In this document: one piece after another, positions 1-9,139 of the stretch
Position numbering within the stretch: the first letter of the stretch is position 1
Layout of the letters: each line of letters begins with the position of its first letter
Assembly: GCA_028698615.1 (NCBI GenBank)
Contig: JAQVWF010000024.1
Span: 1 to 36,530 of the forward strand
Length of the DNA stretch: 36,530 bases
Direction: 5' to 3'
Source: Syntrophorhabdaceae bacterium
GTDB taxonomy: Bacteria > Desulfobacterota > Syntrophorhabdia > Syntrophorhabdales > Syntrophorhabdaceae
Translations under genes and position numbers: made by a program
The notes under the pieces: generated by a model
What the model was told of the DNA's origin: nothing
Database searches by the model: none
The model's input: the letters and a program-made list of their open reading frames with translations, nothing else

Positions 1-300
1 AAGGCCATCCAGCAGCTCGACCAGGTCATCCAGGAGAACGCGTCGGCAACGGAAGAGATGGCGTCCACCGCGGAGGAGCTCTCATCCCAGGCGGAGCAGC
101 TCCAGGACATCATCGGGTTCTTCAGGATCGACAGTAAAGGGGTGAAGGCCAAAGGCCGGCAGGAGCAGGTGAAGAAGCCCCTGGCGAAGCATGTACCGGC
201 GATCAGCAAGGCTAACAACGGCCACAGCAAGGAAGAGGGTGTGGCGCTCGACCTGCGGGACGCCTCAAGGGATATCGATACCGAGTTTGAAAGGACATAG
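1..300 (+). CDS. Methyl-accepting chemotaxis protein, C-terminal fragment (5' end outside window)
   Basis: Frame 1 is open from the first base to a TAG at 298-300. The first 35 or so residues form the end of the long helical signalling hairpin of a chemoreceptor: NASATEEMASTAEELSSQAE is the heptad-patterned pattern seen in the methylation/signalling helices of this family, followed by LQDIIGFFRI, which commonly closes the helix. The remaining 55 residues are a Lys/Gly-rich flexible tail ending DTEFERT, which resembles the acidic/aromatic tails of many deltaproteobacterial receptors but finishes in Thr. Ligand-binding and membrane parts lie upstream and cannot be seen. The next gene, 24 bases on, is cheW, so the pair probably forms a receptor-adaptor unit. 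Confidence 0.9.
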   Translation, partial: KAIQQLDQVIQENASATEEMASTAEELSSQAEQLQDIIGFFRIDSKGVKAKGRQEQVKKPLAKHVPAISKANNGHSKEEGVALDLRDASRDIDTEFERT

Positions 301-324
301 CGACGACTGAGGAGGATCTTACTG

Positions 325-813
325 ATGTCATCGATGAACAGTACAAAGCAGTATCTGACATTTCAACTGGGCGATGAGGTCTTTGCAATAGATGTCGCAA
401 ACGTCCGGGAAATCCTTGAGTTTACCAGGGTTACCCAGGTGCCGAGGGCGCCGGACTTCATGCGGGGTGTCATCAACCTCCGGGGAAGCGTTGTCCCCGT
501 GGTGGACATGAGGCAGAAATTTGACATGGACAGGACGGAAAAGACTATCAATACCTGCATAGTGGTGGTGGAGATTACCTGCGGCAGTGAGAACATCGTC
601 ATGGGAGCCCTCGTTGACTCCGTGCAGGAGGTGTTCGAACTCGAGGCGGCCAACATAGAGCCTGCACCCAGGATGGGCACGCACGTGCGGGCCGATTTCA
701 TAAAGGGCATGGGAAAAAGGGATGATTGCTTCATTATTATCCTTGATACCTCAAAGGTGTTTTCCAGTGATGAGTTCGCCGACCTGTCGGACGCAAAGGT
801 TGCGAACGAGTAG
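325..813 (+). CDS. cheW: Chemotaxis adaptor protein CheW
   Basis: A 162-residue single-domain CheW protein, which couples chemoreceptors to the CheA kinase in the cytoplasmic array. Family hallmarks are visible: YLTFQLGDEVFAIDVANVREI at the N-terminus, the strongly conserved PDFMRGVINLRGSVVPVVD core near residues 44-62, and a second SH3-like half with GALVDSVQEV and IKGMGKRDD. Length is normal for the family (about 150-170). The ATG at 325 has a GGAGG at 311-315 with 9-base spacing; an in-frame ATG three codons later is less well placed. It follows the receptor fragment by 24 bases in the same direction, so the two are probably cotranscribed. No cheA or cheY lies in the window. Confidence 0.95.
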   Translation: MSSMNSTKQYLTFQLGDEVFAIDVANVREILEFTRVTQVPRAPDFMRGVINLRGSVVPVVDMRQKFDMDRTEKTINTCIVVVEITCGSENIVMGALVDSVQEVFELEAANIEPAPRMGTHVRADFIKGMGKRDDCFIIILDTSKVFSSDEFADLSDAKVANE

Positions 814-815
814 AG

Positions 816-982
816 ACGGTTTCAAGTCTCAGGTTTCAGGCAAAAACGGACCGGGAGTCTTCCCCGTCGAATTCCATGGAGAGTTCAAAGGAAGTCTCCC
901 GGTCCGTTTCCATATCCAACGCTTTTCTCCCTGCAAAGGAACAGAACGATCGTCCTGTCTCTGAAACCTGAAACCGTTTTTT
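816..982 (+). terminator. Nested inverted repeat ending in a T-run, between convergent genes
   Basis: Two inverted repeats are nested. The inner arms are 844-863 and 890-909 (20 bases each, one mismatch, 26-base loop). The outer arms pair ACGGTTTCA (816-824) with TGAAACCGT (969-977), and AGGTTTCAG (831-839) with CTGAAACCT (961-969). Six T residues follow at 977-982, so on the plus strand this can act as an intrinsic terminator for cheW. The T-run overlaps the stop codon of the convergent kinase gene (981-983). It is unusually large for a simple terminator. Confidence 0.6.
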
Positions 983-3900
983 ATCCTTTCATCATCTCCT
1001 GGATCTTTTGAAGCAATTCATGAGGGGAAAGGGGTTTTGCAAGGAAATCGAGCCCTGCCTCGCTTATACCTTTGTCGGAGAGTATGTCTCTTGCATACCC
1101 GCTCGTAAGAAGAACCTTGGCGTCGGGCCTCAATGCCTTGACGTGTTCGATCACTTGCCTGCCATTCCTTCGCGGCATGACGACATCGACGATGACGAGG
1201 TCTATGCTGTTCTGGTGGGCCGTGAAAGAGTCGATGGCCTGTTGTCCATCGGCGGCCTCGATGACTGTGTATCCCGTTTTTGTGAGAATGTTGCTTGCGA
1301 GACGGCGGACCTCTGGATTGTCCTCGGCGAGGAGGATCGTGCCGCTGCCCTTTTTCACGAGGGAAGGCTTCGGACTTCGCCCCCCTGTCTTTTGCTCGAC
1401 GGCGGGCAGGTAGATGTGGAATGTACTTCCCGCATCTCTTTCGGAATAAGCGGAAATGAAACCGTTATGCTGTTTTACGATGCCGTACACGATCGACAGG
1501 CCCAGGCCGGTGCCTTTCCCAACCTCTTTGGTCGTGAAGAAGGGGTCGAAGATGCGCTCCCGGGTCTGCTGATCCATGCCGGTCCCTGTATCGGAGACGG
1601 AGATCATCGCGTAGAGGGAACCCTTTCCATGGTGGGACCTGAAAAAACTGTCGTCAGGGCGGACGTGTCCGGCCTCTATGGAAAGCATCCCGCCCGAGGG
1701 CATTGCATCCCGGGCATTGGTAGCGAGGTTGATGAGGACCTGCTGGATCTGCGTAATGTCCGCCATGATGGTGATACCCGGGGTCATCAGCGAAATCTTG
1801 AGGTCTATATCTTCCGAAAGGAGCCTCTTCAGGAGGTTCTCGACCCCGGAGATGATGTCGTTGACATCGTGATGCTTGACGTCGATCGTCTGTTTCCTGC
1901 TGAAGGCAAGAAGGCTCTGTGTAAGACTGACCGCCTTTTCCGATGAAGCGAGGATCTCCTCGACGTAGGCATGAAGAGGGTCTTCTGCCTGCATCTCCAT
2001 TTCCAGAAGGTTGCCGTAACCGATGACGGCGGTGAGGATGTTGTTGAAATCATGGGCGATGCCGCCGGCGAGCTGGCCGATGGCCTCCATTTTCTGGGAC
2101 TGAAGGAGCTGGGCTTGCAGCCTCGCTCGTTCCTCTTCCGCCCGTTTTCTCTCGCTGATGTCGTGGGCGAAGGCGAAGATGTATTCGTTACCGCGGTATT
2201 CCATGTAATTCAGGTTGAGCTCCACGGGGAACTTGGTCCCGTTCTTTCTCCTGTAGTTAGATTCTATCGTCATGGAATGTTTTGCCTTGAGATTGGGACA
2301 GAACTGGCGGTTCCACCGGTTGTAAGGGAAATCCTCATCCCATGCCCTGACATTCATGCCGAGGATCTCCTTCTCCGTGTAGCCAAGGGAATCCAGAGCT
2401 GCCTTGTTGACGCGCAAAGCTTTGCCGCCCATGCTCAACCAGAATGTCGGTATGGCCGATTGGTCTACCGAAAATCGTGTCATTTTCAGGAGCTCATCGG
2501 TGTTCTTCCTCTCGGTGATGTCAAAGATAATGGAGCAGATATACCCGATGCCCCCGTATTCCATGTAGTTCCCATATATCTCGACGGGATAGCGAGAACC
2601 GTTCCTGCGTCTCAGGCGGGATTCGAAGACAATGCTGCCCTGGTCCTTCACCTTGTCCCAATGGTCTTTCCAGACCGCGGACGGGAAGCCGGGATCGATA
2701 TCGGGGAGGTGGAGGTTCAGCATTTCCTCCCGCGTATATCCTGTAGAGCGGGAGGCCTCATCATTGCTGTACATTATCCGAGCGTCCTCGCCTATCCAGA
2801 GGATGATGGCGGCTGCCTTATCAACGGTGAATTGTGTGAGGAGCAGCTGTTGCTCCGCTTTTCTACGCTCCGTGATATCCCTGACGAATGTGCAGTTGTA
2901 CTCCTGCCCGCGGTACGAGAAATAGCTGCCGGAGATCTCCACGGGATAGACGCTGCCGTCCTTCTTGCGGTGATAGGCTTCCGTAAGCAGGAATCCAAGA
3001 GCCTTTTTTTGCTTCCAGTGTAAGCCCCAGCCCTCCTTCGTGAGATGGGGATCAATGTCATAGATGGTCATTGACAGGAGTTCCTCGCGGGAATATCCTG
3101 TCGTCCTGCATGCAGCCTCGTTTACGTAGATGATGCGGGCATCCTTGTCCAGCCAGAAGATGCAGTCGACGACGCGATCCACGACCGCCTGCGTGAAGTT
3201 GAGCCGTTCCTCCGTTTTCTTGCGCCCCGTCACGTCGATTGCGGTGATGATGCGGTATTGCTTTCCGGGGAAATCCAGCAGGCTCCCCGTGACCTCAACG
3301 TCCATGACCGTACCGTCCTTCTTCACGTGGCACGAAGGAGCAGCGCATCGATTCTCGGTCGGTTTTGCAAGTATATCGAGAAGTGCGGGGATCTCCTGCG
3401 ACGCGACGAGGTCCATGAGGGTCATGGAGAGAAATTCCTCGCGGCTGTACCCGTAGTTCCTGAGGGCGGTGTCGTTGACATCGACTATCTCAAGGGTCTC
3501 GAGGTCGTAGACAAGGGAGGGGAAGGGGTCTTTGTTGAACATCTGGCGGTATCTCAGTTCGCCCGCCCGCAATGCTTCCTGCACCTTTTCCCGGGCAATA
3601 ATGTCGCGGGCCTGTCGAATGTTCTGCACCGCGAGAAGGGAAAGCTGCTTGGCCATGAGGGAAATGGAACGGCATATCTTTTCGAACTTTCCCCGTGTCA
3701 TGCGGGGGACATCCGCAAGGGCGCGGCGATATCCCCTGCGGTCCACTCCCGCGGCTTCCGCTGCGGCGAGAAGCGCTTCCATGTCGGCGTTGGTGTCCAG
3801 TACCTGTCCTACAAGCCAGCTTGCGAGGCGGTGCCTGCCGGCGGTGATAGGAACGATCCCATAAAGGAGTCCGCATCGCGGGCATTGCTCTATGACTGGT

Positions 3901-4244
3901 TCCGGGCCATTCATATGCGTGCTGGTAAGAGAAGGGCCCATGCAGGTGAGGAAGGTCAGGCCGTCATTTCTGGCAAGGGTGTTCAAAACGGTGCTGAAAC
4001 CGACATATTCGGTGAGCGGCCTGCCCGAGCGGTCGAGAAGGACCGAAGCGACACCAAAGGCTTCCGCGAAGGTCCTCTGGAGGTCCTCTATATCCTTTAG
4101 ATCCAGAAGATCGGCGAAGCCGACCTGTGTTGCCCTTGAAGGCCGGCCTTTCCCCATACCCGATTTATTGGAGGCTTCTTTGCCGCGCCGTCCGGGGCGG
4201 CTCCCTGCATGCTTTGAGGGTCTCGTTGTATCCTCCGCGGGCAT
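981..4244 (-). CDS. Hybrid sensor histidine kinase, PocR-PAS4-HisKA-HATPase-REC
   Basis: A cytosolic-looking hybrid kinase of about 1087 residues with no membrane segments. The N-terminal part (about 40-215) reads as a PocR sensory domain, with DLLDLKDIEDLQRTFAEAFG, a conserved Cys in FLTCMG and the pair EQCPRCG; such domains bind small hydrocarbon derivatives in PocR. Four PAS domains follow (about 225-715), each ending in an ITERK-like linker. The dimerisation domain carries the phospho-acceptor His in AGGIAHDFNNIL, the ATPase has N and G boxes (NLATNARDA, GTGLGLSI), and the C-terminal receiver has VIVDVVMPR and a LAKPL lysine. ATG 4244 is preferred, with GGAAAAG just upstream; a TTG at 4256 is in frame but lacks a ribosome site. 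It converges on cheW. The output partner is not evident. Confidence 0.9.
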   Translation of the reverse strand: MPAEDTTRPSKHAGSRPGRRGKEASNKSGMGKGRPSRATQVGFADLLDLKDIEDLQRTFAEAFGVASVLLDRSGRPLTEYVGFSTVLNTLARNDGLTFLTCMGPSLTSTHMNGPEPVIEQCPRCGLLYGIVPITAGRHRLASWLVGQVLDTNADMEALLAAAEAAGVDRRGYRRALADVPRMTRGKFEKICRSISLMAKQLSLLAVQNIRQARDIIAREKVQEALRAGELRYRQMFNKDPFPSLVYDLETLEIVDVNDTALRNYGYSREEFLSMTLMDLVASQEIPALLDILAKPTENRCAAPSCHVKKDGTVMDVEVTGSLLDFPGKQYRIITAIDVTGRKKTEERLNFTQAVVDRVVDCIFWLDKDARIIYVNEAACRTTGYSREELLSMTIYDIDPHLTKEGWGLHWKQKKALGFLLTEAYHRKKDGSVYPVEISGSYFSYRGQEYNCTFVRDITERRKAEQQLLLTQFTVDKAAAIILWIGEDARIMYSNDEASRSTGYTREEMLNLHLPDIDPGFPSAVWKDHWDKVKDQGSIVFESRLRRRNGSRYPVEIYGNYMEYGGIGYICSIIFDITERKNTDELLKMTRFSVDQSAIPTFWLSMGGKALRVNKAALDSLGYTEKEILGMNVRAWDEDFPYNRWNRQFCPNLKAKHSMTIESNYRRKNGTKFPVELNLNYMEYRGNEYIFAFAHDISERKRAEEERARLQAQLLQSQKMEAIGQLAGGIAHDFNNILTAVIGYGNLLEMEMQAEDPLHAYVEEILASSEKAVSLTQSLLAFSRKQTIDVKHHDVNDIISGVENLLKRLLSEDIDLKISLMTPGITIMADITQIQQVLINLATNARDAMPSGGMLSIEAGHVRPDDSFFRSHHGKGSLYAMISVSDTGTGMDQQTRERIFDPFFTTKEVGKGTGLGLSIVYGIVKQHNGFISAYSERDAGSTFHIYLPAVEQKTGGRSPKPSLVKKGSGTILLAEDNPEVRRLASNILTKTGYTVIEAADGQQAIDSFTAHQNSIDLVIVDVVMPRRNGRQVIEHVKALRPDAKVLLTSGYARDILSDKGISEAGLDFLAKPLSPHELLQKIQEMMKG

Positions 4245-4315
4245 CTGCTTTTCCAAGGATGGTGTTATCTCAACTATCGTATCATCAAAACCTGAATTGT
4301 ATTAAGCTTTTTCTG

Positions 4316-6430
4316 TCACATACTCCCGGCGGCGGCAACCTCGAAATGGAGCCTGTTGGAGGTCACATCAGCCAGGACTACCTTGATCGTTACGGCATCA
4401 CCGACACGATAGCTCTTCCTGGTCCTGCCCCCCGTTATCCTGAAACGGTCTTCCTCGAAGTGGTAATAGTCGTCACTGAGGCTTGAAACGAGAACGAGAC
4501 CCTCCACGAACACCTCCGAAAGCTCTACGAAGAACCCGAAGGAAGTGACGTGGGAGATGATGCCCTCGAAGACCTCTCCGACCCTGTCTTTCATATAAAG
4601 GATGCGGACCCTGTCTTCAAGCTCACGCTCGGCATCCATTACGAGACGCTCCCTTTCCGAGAGGCGAGTGGCCATCTCGGCCAGTTCCTCCTCGTTATAG
4701 GCGGGCGGTCTGCCCGCAAGGGCGCCTTTCAATATCCTGTGACAGACAAGGTCGGGATACCTGCGTATGGGAGATGTGAAATGGAGATAGCTCTCCGATG
4801 CAAGGCCGTAATGACCCCGGTTATGGGCGAAGTAACGGGCCTGCTTCATCGAGCGCAGGAGGACCCGGTTGACTATGAACTCGTACTTGGTATCGCAGAC
4901 ATTGTTGAGCACTTCCTGCAGGGCGCGGGAAGAAGCGGTCTTCTTGTACCCGATCCCCAGGCCCTGAAGGAGTCGTTCGAAGTCGCGGAGCTTGTCCATT
5001 TCAGGGGCCTCGTGGATCCTGAAAAGAGCCGGGATGCCCCGTGACTCAAAATAGCGTGCGACCGCCTCGTTCGCCGCTATCATGAACTCCTCAATGATGC
5101 GGTGCGAATAAAGGCGCTGTGCCCGAATGATCTGGCTGATACCTCCCTTGATGTCGAGAGTGACCTCTGGTTCGGGAAGGTCGAAATCGATGCTGCCCCT
5201 TTTCTCGCGCGCGCAGGTGATGAGCCCCGCAAGCTCGGCCATGTCGGTAAGGTCTGCAAGGCAGGTCTTGAGTTTGCGCCGGGTTCTTCCGTCGTTGCCC
5301 ACGACGGCCTTTTCGACGGCCTCGTAGGTCAGGCGCATGACGCTTCGTATGATCGAGGGATGAAAGGAGGCGTTTGTGACCGCGCCGTCTCTGTTGAACT
5401 CAAGTGTTGCGGTGACCGTGTACCTATCTTCGAGAGGATTGAGGCTGCATATGCCGTTGGAGAGCATCTTCGGCAGCATGGGAAGGACCCTGTCGGGAAA
5501 ATAGACGCTCGTACCGCGCTTATAGGCCTCCTGGTCAAGGGCTGAGCCCGCCTTCACGTAATGAGAGACATCGGCGATGGCCACATGGAGAATGAAACCC
5601 GCAGCCCTTCGCTCGATGGCTACGGCGTCGTCGAAGTCCCGGGCGTTCTTCCCATCGATAGTGACGAACCTGAGATCTCGTTGATCTTCCCGCCCCCGCG
5701 ATGTGAGGGTCGTCACCGCTTCGCGTGCCTCTTCCTCAACGAGTCTTGCAAAGCGCCGGGAAAGGGAATGCTTGTATTCGATGAACCTTCCGACGGCCGC
5801 GACACTTGTCAGGTCGCCAAGGACCTTCTGGATCCTGCACTCCGGCTCTATTTTCTCGCCGGGGAAGGCGGTAACTTCAGCGACGACCAGTTCACCGTCC
5901 CCGATATCCTTGTTTGGCGTGGGAACAAAATATTCAGTGTTATATCGGTAATCTTCTGGTATTACATAAAGACGTTTATCATGGAATTTAGTAAACCCTA
6001 TGATATTGTTGGATTTACGCTGAGTTATACGTATGACCTTACCTTCCGGCTTGCCCCGTGAATAGTGGTCGAGCCTCACGGTGACACGATCGCCGTGGAC
6101 GGCGTTATTGAAATTGCGGGACGATACGAAGACGTCCTTGGTCCCTTCGGCGTCGGGTATGACAAAACCGTTGCCGCTCCGGGTGCACCATAGTGTCCCG
6201 GAAACGAGGTCCATTTCCTTCGTCAGCCCGAACCTCTTGTTCCTCAGTTCTATCACCCGGCCCTTTGCAATGAGGGTGCCGAGGATCCGCAACAGTTCCC
6301 GGCGGTTCGGCCGTGCGCGCCTGAAGGCGATTTCGAGTTCTTCGATGCCGACGGGACGCCGTGCACCGGAAAGCGCCCTGAGGACCTGGGCGTCGGTGAT
6401 GGGCTGGGTCTCCTTTTTCCTTTTTCTCAT
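4316..6430 (-). CDS. rnr: Ribonuclease R (RNase II/R family 3'-5' exoribonuclease)
   Basis: Processive 3'-to-5' hydrolytic exoribonuclease that degrades structured RNA. In order: an N-terminal winged-helix region (about 10-70), tandem cold-shock domains (about 75-210), the RNB catalytic domain, and a C-terminal S1 domain (about 620-690, FEGIISHVTSFGFFVEL). The catalytic signature TIDGKNARDFDDAV is intact with Asp265, Asp267 and Asp268 in this numbering. Length is 704 residues; the Lys-rich tail seen in some enterobacterial RNase R is absent. The open frame extends to 6499, but ATG 6430 has AGGAA at the right distance and lies downstream of a good promoter at 6456-6484, so the shorter start is chosen. 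It is divergent from the oxidoreductase genes. Confidence 0.93.
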   Translation of the reverse strand: MRKRKKETQPITDAQVLRALSGARRPVGIEELEIAFRRARPNRRELLRILGTLIAKGRVIELRNKRFGLTKEMDLVSGTLWCTRSGNGFVIPDAEGTKDVFVSSRNFNNAVHGDRVTVRLDHYSRGKPEGKVIRITQRKSNNIIGFTKFHDKRLYVIPEDYRYNTEYFVPTPNKDIGDGELVVAEVTAFPGEKIEPECRIQKVLGDLTSVAAVGRFIEYKHSLSRRFARLVEEEAREAVTTLTSRGREDQRDLRFVTIDGKNARDFDDAVAIERRAAGFILHVAIADVSHYVKAGSALDQEAYKRGTSVYFPDRVLPMLPKMLSNGICSLNPLEDRYTVTATLEFNRDGAVTNASFHPSIIRSVMRLTYEAVEKAVVGNDGRTRRKLKTCLADLTDMAELAGLITCAREKRGSIDFDLPEPEVTLDIKGGISQIIRAQRLYSHRIIEEFMIAANEAVARYFESRGIPALFRIHEAPEMDKLRDFERLLQGLGIGYKKTASSRALQEVLNNVCDTKYEFIVNRVLLRSMKQARYFAHNRGHYGLASESYLHFTSPIRRYPDLVCHRILKGALAGRPPAYNEEELAEMATRLSERERLVMDAERELEDRVRILYMKDRVGEVFEGIISHVTSFGFFVELSEVFVEGLVLVSSLSDDYYHFEEDRFRITGGRTRKSYRVGDAVTIKVVLADVTSNRLHFEVAAAGSM

Positions 6431-6455
6431 AAGTTCCTTAATGTGCGCCTTCCAC

Positions 6456-6484
6456 CTTATACCACGTTTGCAAGGCGCTTCCAA
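6456..6484 (-). promoter_or_regulatory. Candidate sigma70 promoter for rnr
   Basis: On the minus strand TTGGAA (6484-6479), a 17-base spacer and TATAAG (6461-6456), placed just ahead of the RNase R start at 6430. The predicted transcript would begin near 6449. Sequence match only. Confidence 0.5.
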
Positions 6485-6504
6485 CCCATTAGGGGGCACA
6501 GCAG

Positions 6505-6533
6505 TTGATATTTACCGGTCAACCCTCTATAAT
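6505..6533 (+). promoter_or_regulatory. Candidate sigma70 promoter for the oxidoreductase operon
   Basis: TTGATA (6505-6510), a 17-base spacer and a consensus TATAAT (6528-6533). Transcription would start near 6540, giving a very short leader of about 10 bases before the ATG at 6551, which has GGAAGGG at 6542-6548. It is back to back with the rnr promoter. Confidence 0.6.
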
Positions 6534-6550
6534 GATGGTTTGGAAGGGAA

Positions 6551-8257
6551 ATGGATTATACCATAAAGATAGGCGGGGAGGCGGGGCAGGGGATACAGAC
6601 GATAGGCGATGCCCTTGCAAAGGTGCTGTCGAGGCTGGGATACCACGTCTTTACCAATCAGGATTACGAATCACGGATCCGCGGCGGGCACAACTTCTAC
6701 CAGATACGCCTGGCCGATCAGCCCGTCTATGCGCCCCGCAGAGACCTTGATATCCTTGTTGCCTTCGACAGGGCGTCGATCACGCTTCATGAACGCGAGG
6801 TCGCCGGACAGGGCATCATCGTCTATGACTCGTTATTGTTGAAGGAGAGTTTCAAGGGGCCTCAATTCTTTGATGTCCCTTTTGCAAAGCTCGCCGCGGA
6901 CATGGGCGCAGAGCGGATAGCAGCCAATACGGTGGCTACCGGGACCATTCTGGGCATGCTGGGCTTTCCCCTGGATCCCCTTTTCGAGATCATCAAAGGC
7001 TTGTTGAAGAAGAAGGACGATGGGACACGGGAACAGAACAGGCTGGCCGCCATAGCCGGCTACGAGCATGCAGTGAAGAATTGCGGGCGCTGTGCCTTTA
7101 CCCTTCATTCCACGGGCACCCCCAGGATGCTTGTCGGCGCCAATGATGCCATCGGTTTCGGGGCGCTGGCGGGGGGCTGCGGATTTTACAGTGCCTATCC
7201 CATGACACCCTCCACTGGCATCATGCTTTTTCTCAGTTCAAAGGCGAAGGAATACGGGATGGTTGTCGAACAGGCGGAAGACGAGATAGCCGCCATCAAT
7301 ATGGCGCTCGGGGCTTCATTTGCCGGGGTCCGGTCAATGACGGGAACATCGGGGGGTGGTTTTGCTCTCATGACGGAGGGTCTTTCCCTTGCCGCCATGA
7401 CGGAGACTCCCATCGTTATCGCCCTCGCCCAGAGACCAGGTCCTGCGACAGGACTGCCGACGAAGACCGAACAGGCCGATCTCCTCTTTGCCCTCAACGC
7501 CGGTCATGGTGAATTCCCCCGCGTCATATTCGCGCCGGGTGATCCGCGGCAGGCCTTGTCCCTGACTGCGAAGGCATTCGACCTTTCCCAGAAATACCAG
7601 GTCCCCGTATTTGTGATGACCGATCAATATCTTTCCGACACGCAATGGACGATGGAGAGTTTTTCAGTCGATGATCTCCCGATGCACGACTACCGCGCCG
7701 CAGCCGAGGAGCTTGATGGTTTCGATGGATACAGAAGACACGCTTTCACATCCACGGGTGTGTCGCCTTTCGGGATACCAGGGAAAACCAGGCACGTCGT
7801 TGTCACTGATAGCGATGAGCACGGCGAGGCGGGGCATATCATCGAGGATGCAGAGACGCGGAAAAAGATGGTGGAGAAACGGCTCTTCCTGAAGGTCGAC
7901 GCTATCAGGGATGAGATATCCCCCCCCTTGTTCCTCGGCTCAGAGGAGCCAGAAACCGTCCTGGTATCATGGGGTTCGACATACGGTGTTGTCAGGGAAG
8001 CAGTGGAACTCATGGCCGAAAAGAAGATGGCGATGCTTCATTTCAGCGAGATATTCCCCTTTCCCCGCCTGAAGGATCATCTGGAGGTGCTTAAGAGGGC
8101 AAGGAGAACGATCTCCATAGAGAACAACGCGACGGGTCAGTTCGCCCGGTTGCTGAAGGACCAGACGGGTTACGGGGTCACGGACATGATCCTGCGGTAC
8201 GATGGGAGACCGTTCCTGGTCGAGGAACTCCTGGAGGAGCTCAGTGGAAGGACTTGA
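6551..8257 (+). CDS. 2-oxoacid:acceptor (ferredoxin) oxidoreductase, gamma-alpha fused subunit
   Basis: Catalytic partner of the thiamine-diphosphate enzymes that oxidatively decarboxylate 2-oxoacids to acyl-CoA and reduce ferredoxin, or run in reverse. Residues 1 to about 185 are the gamma domain (IKIGGEAGQGIQT, SRIRGGHNFYQIR); the rest is the alpha domain, with YPMTPSTG where KorA-type proteins have YPITPS, then VEQAEDEIAAINMALGAS and the glycine-rich MTGTSGGGFALM. The 568-residue length and the gamma-alpha order match the two-subunit KorAB class. The substrate cannot be read from sequence; 2-oxoglutarate and branched-chain or aryl 2-oxoacids are all possible. The beta subunit overlaps its 3' end, showing translational coupling. 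It is probably cytosolic and oxygen-sensitive, in keeping with an anaerobe. Confidence 0.9.
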   Translation: MDYTIKIGGEAGQGIQTIGDALAKVLSRLGYHVFTNQDYESRIRGGHNFYQIRLADQPVYAPRRDLDILVAFDRASITLHEREVAGQGIIVYDSLLLKESFKGPQFFDVPFAKLAADMGAERIAANTVATGTILGMLGFPLDPLFEIIKGLLKKKDDGTREQNRLAAIAGYEHAVKNCGRCAFTLHSTGTPRMLVGANDAIGFGALAGGCGFYSAYPMTPSTGIMLFLSSKAKEYGMVVEQAEDEIAAINMALGASFAGVRSMTGTSGGGFALMTEGLSLAAMTETPIVIALAQRPGPATGLPTKTEQADLLFALNAGHGEFPRVIFAPGDPRQALSLTAKAFDLSQKYQVPVFVMTDQYLSDTQWTMESFSVDDLPMHDYRAAAEELDGFDGYRRHAFTSTGVSPFGIPGKTRHVVVTDSDEHGEAGHIIEDAETRKKMVEKRLFLKVDAIRDEISPPLFLGSEEPETVLVSWGSTYGVVREAVELMAEKKMAMLHFSEIFPFPRLKDHLEVLKRARRTISIENNATGQFARLLKDQTGYGVTDMILRYDGRPFLVEELLEELSGRT

Positions 8258-9107
8258 CAGATATCTGGGGGAAGTACCGGCCTGGTGCCCGGGGTGCGGA
8301 AATTATTCCATTTTGAAGGCCTTCAAGGAGGCCCTTGAAGCCGAAGGTATCGAACCCCACCAGTTTTGCATCGTGTCGGGTATAGGACAGGCGGGCAAGT
8401 TTCCTCACTACATCCGCTGCAATACCTTCAACGGGCTTCACGGAAGGGCGCTTCCCGTTGCAACGGGGATAAAGCTTGCCAATCATAGGATGCTCGTCGT
8501 GGCCGTCGGCGGAGACGGCGATATGTACGGCGAGGGGGGAAACCACCTTCTTCATACCATGAGGCGCAACATCGGCGTGAAGCTCTTCGTTCACGACAAC
8601 CAGATCTACGGACTCACAAAGGGGCAGGCCTCGCCCACGAGCATGGAGGGCATGGTAACCAAGAACCAGCCTTTCGGTGTCCTTTCGGAGCAGTTCAACC
8701 CAATGGCGATGGCGGTGGCTTTGGATTGCGGTTTTGTGGCGAGGGGTTATGCGGGCGACCATGAACATCTCAAAGAGCTCATCCGGTTGGCTTTCAACTA
8801 TGACGGGTTTTCCCTTGTCGACATACTCCAGCCCTGCGTTTCCCTGAACAAGGTCAATACATATGAATGGTATGGGAATAGGGTCTATCGCATGGGAGAC
8901 GAACACGATCCCCGGGACAGGGTGAAGGCCTTTGCAAAGGCGCTGGAGTGGGGTGACAGGATACCTCTCGGCGTGATATACAGAAATGATCGCCCATGCC
9001 TGGAGAAGAGAATTCCTGTCATAAGCGGAGCGCCTCTCGTGGACAGGTTGGCCAGGTGGCAGGAGCTGAAGGAAAAGCTGTCTGCATCTCTGAAGGAATT
9101 CTACTGA
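8244..9107 (+). CDS. 2-oxoacid:acceptor (ferredoxin) oxidoreductase, beta subunit
   Basis: The thiamine-diphosphate and [4Fe-4S]-binding beta subunit that pairs with the preceding gene. Visible are WCPGCGNY, with two of the cluster cysteines, a further Cys in the DILQPC segment, and the diphosphate/magnesium motif [11 protein letters not shown] followed by [14 protein letters not shown] choose GTG 8244 because GGAGG at 8233-8237 sits 6 bases upstream; a longer in-frame ATG at 8202 has no such site and adds 14 residues of shadow translation. The start lies 14 bases inside the alpha gene. The 287-residue length is typical of KorB-like subunits. Confidence 0.9.
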   Translation: MEGLDRYLGEVPAWCPGCGNYSILKAFKEALEAEGIEPHQFCIVSGIGQAGKFPHYIRCNTFNGLHGRALPVATGIKLANHRMLVVAVGGDGDMYGEGGNHLLHTMRRNIGVKLFVHDNQIYGLTKGQASPTSMEGMVTKNQPFGVLSEQFNPMAMAVALDCGFVARGYAGDHEHLKELIRLAFNYDGFSLVDILQPCVSLNKVNTYEWYGNRVYRMGDEHDPRDRVKAFAKALEWGDRIPLGVIYRNDRPCLEKRIPVISGAPLVDRLARWQELKEKLSASLKEFY

Positions 9108-9139
9108 ACCACAAGTCGTGTTCGAAGGAGGAGGAGGGA

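Noticed and set aside
1008-1946. 312-residue plus-strand open frame opposite the PocR-PAS kinase, with similar frames at 1971-3023 and 3258-4100
   Set aside because: They lie opposite conserved kinase, PAS and receiver motifs and show no protein-like features.
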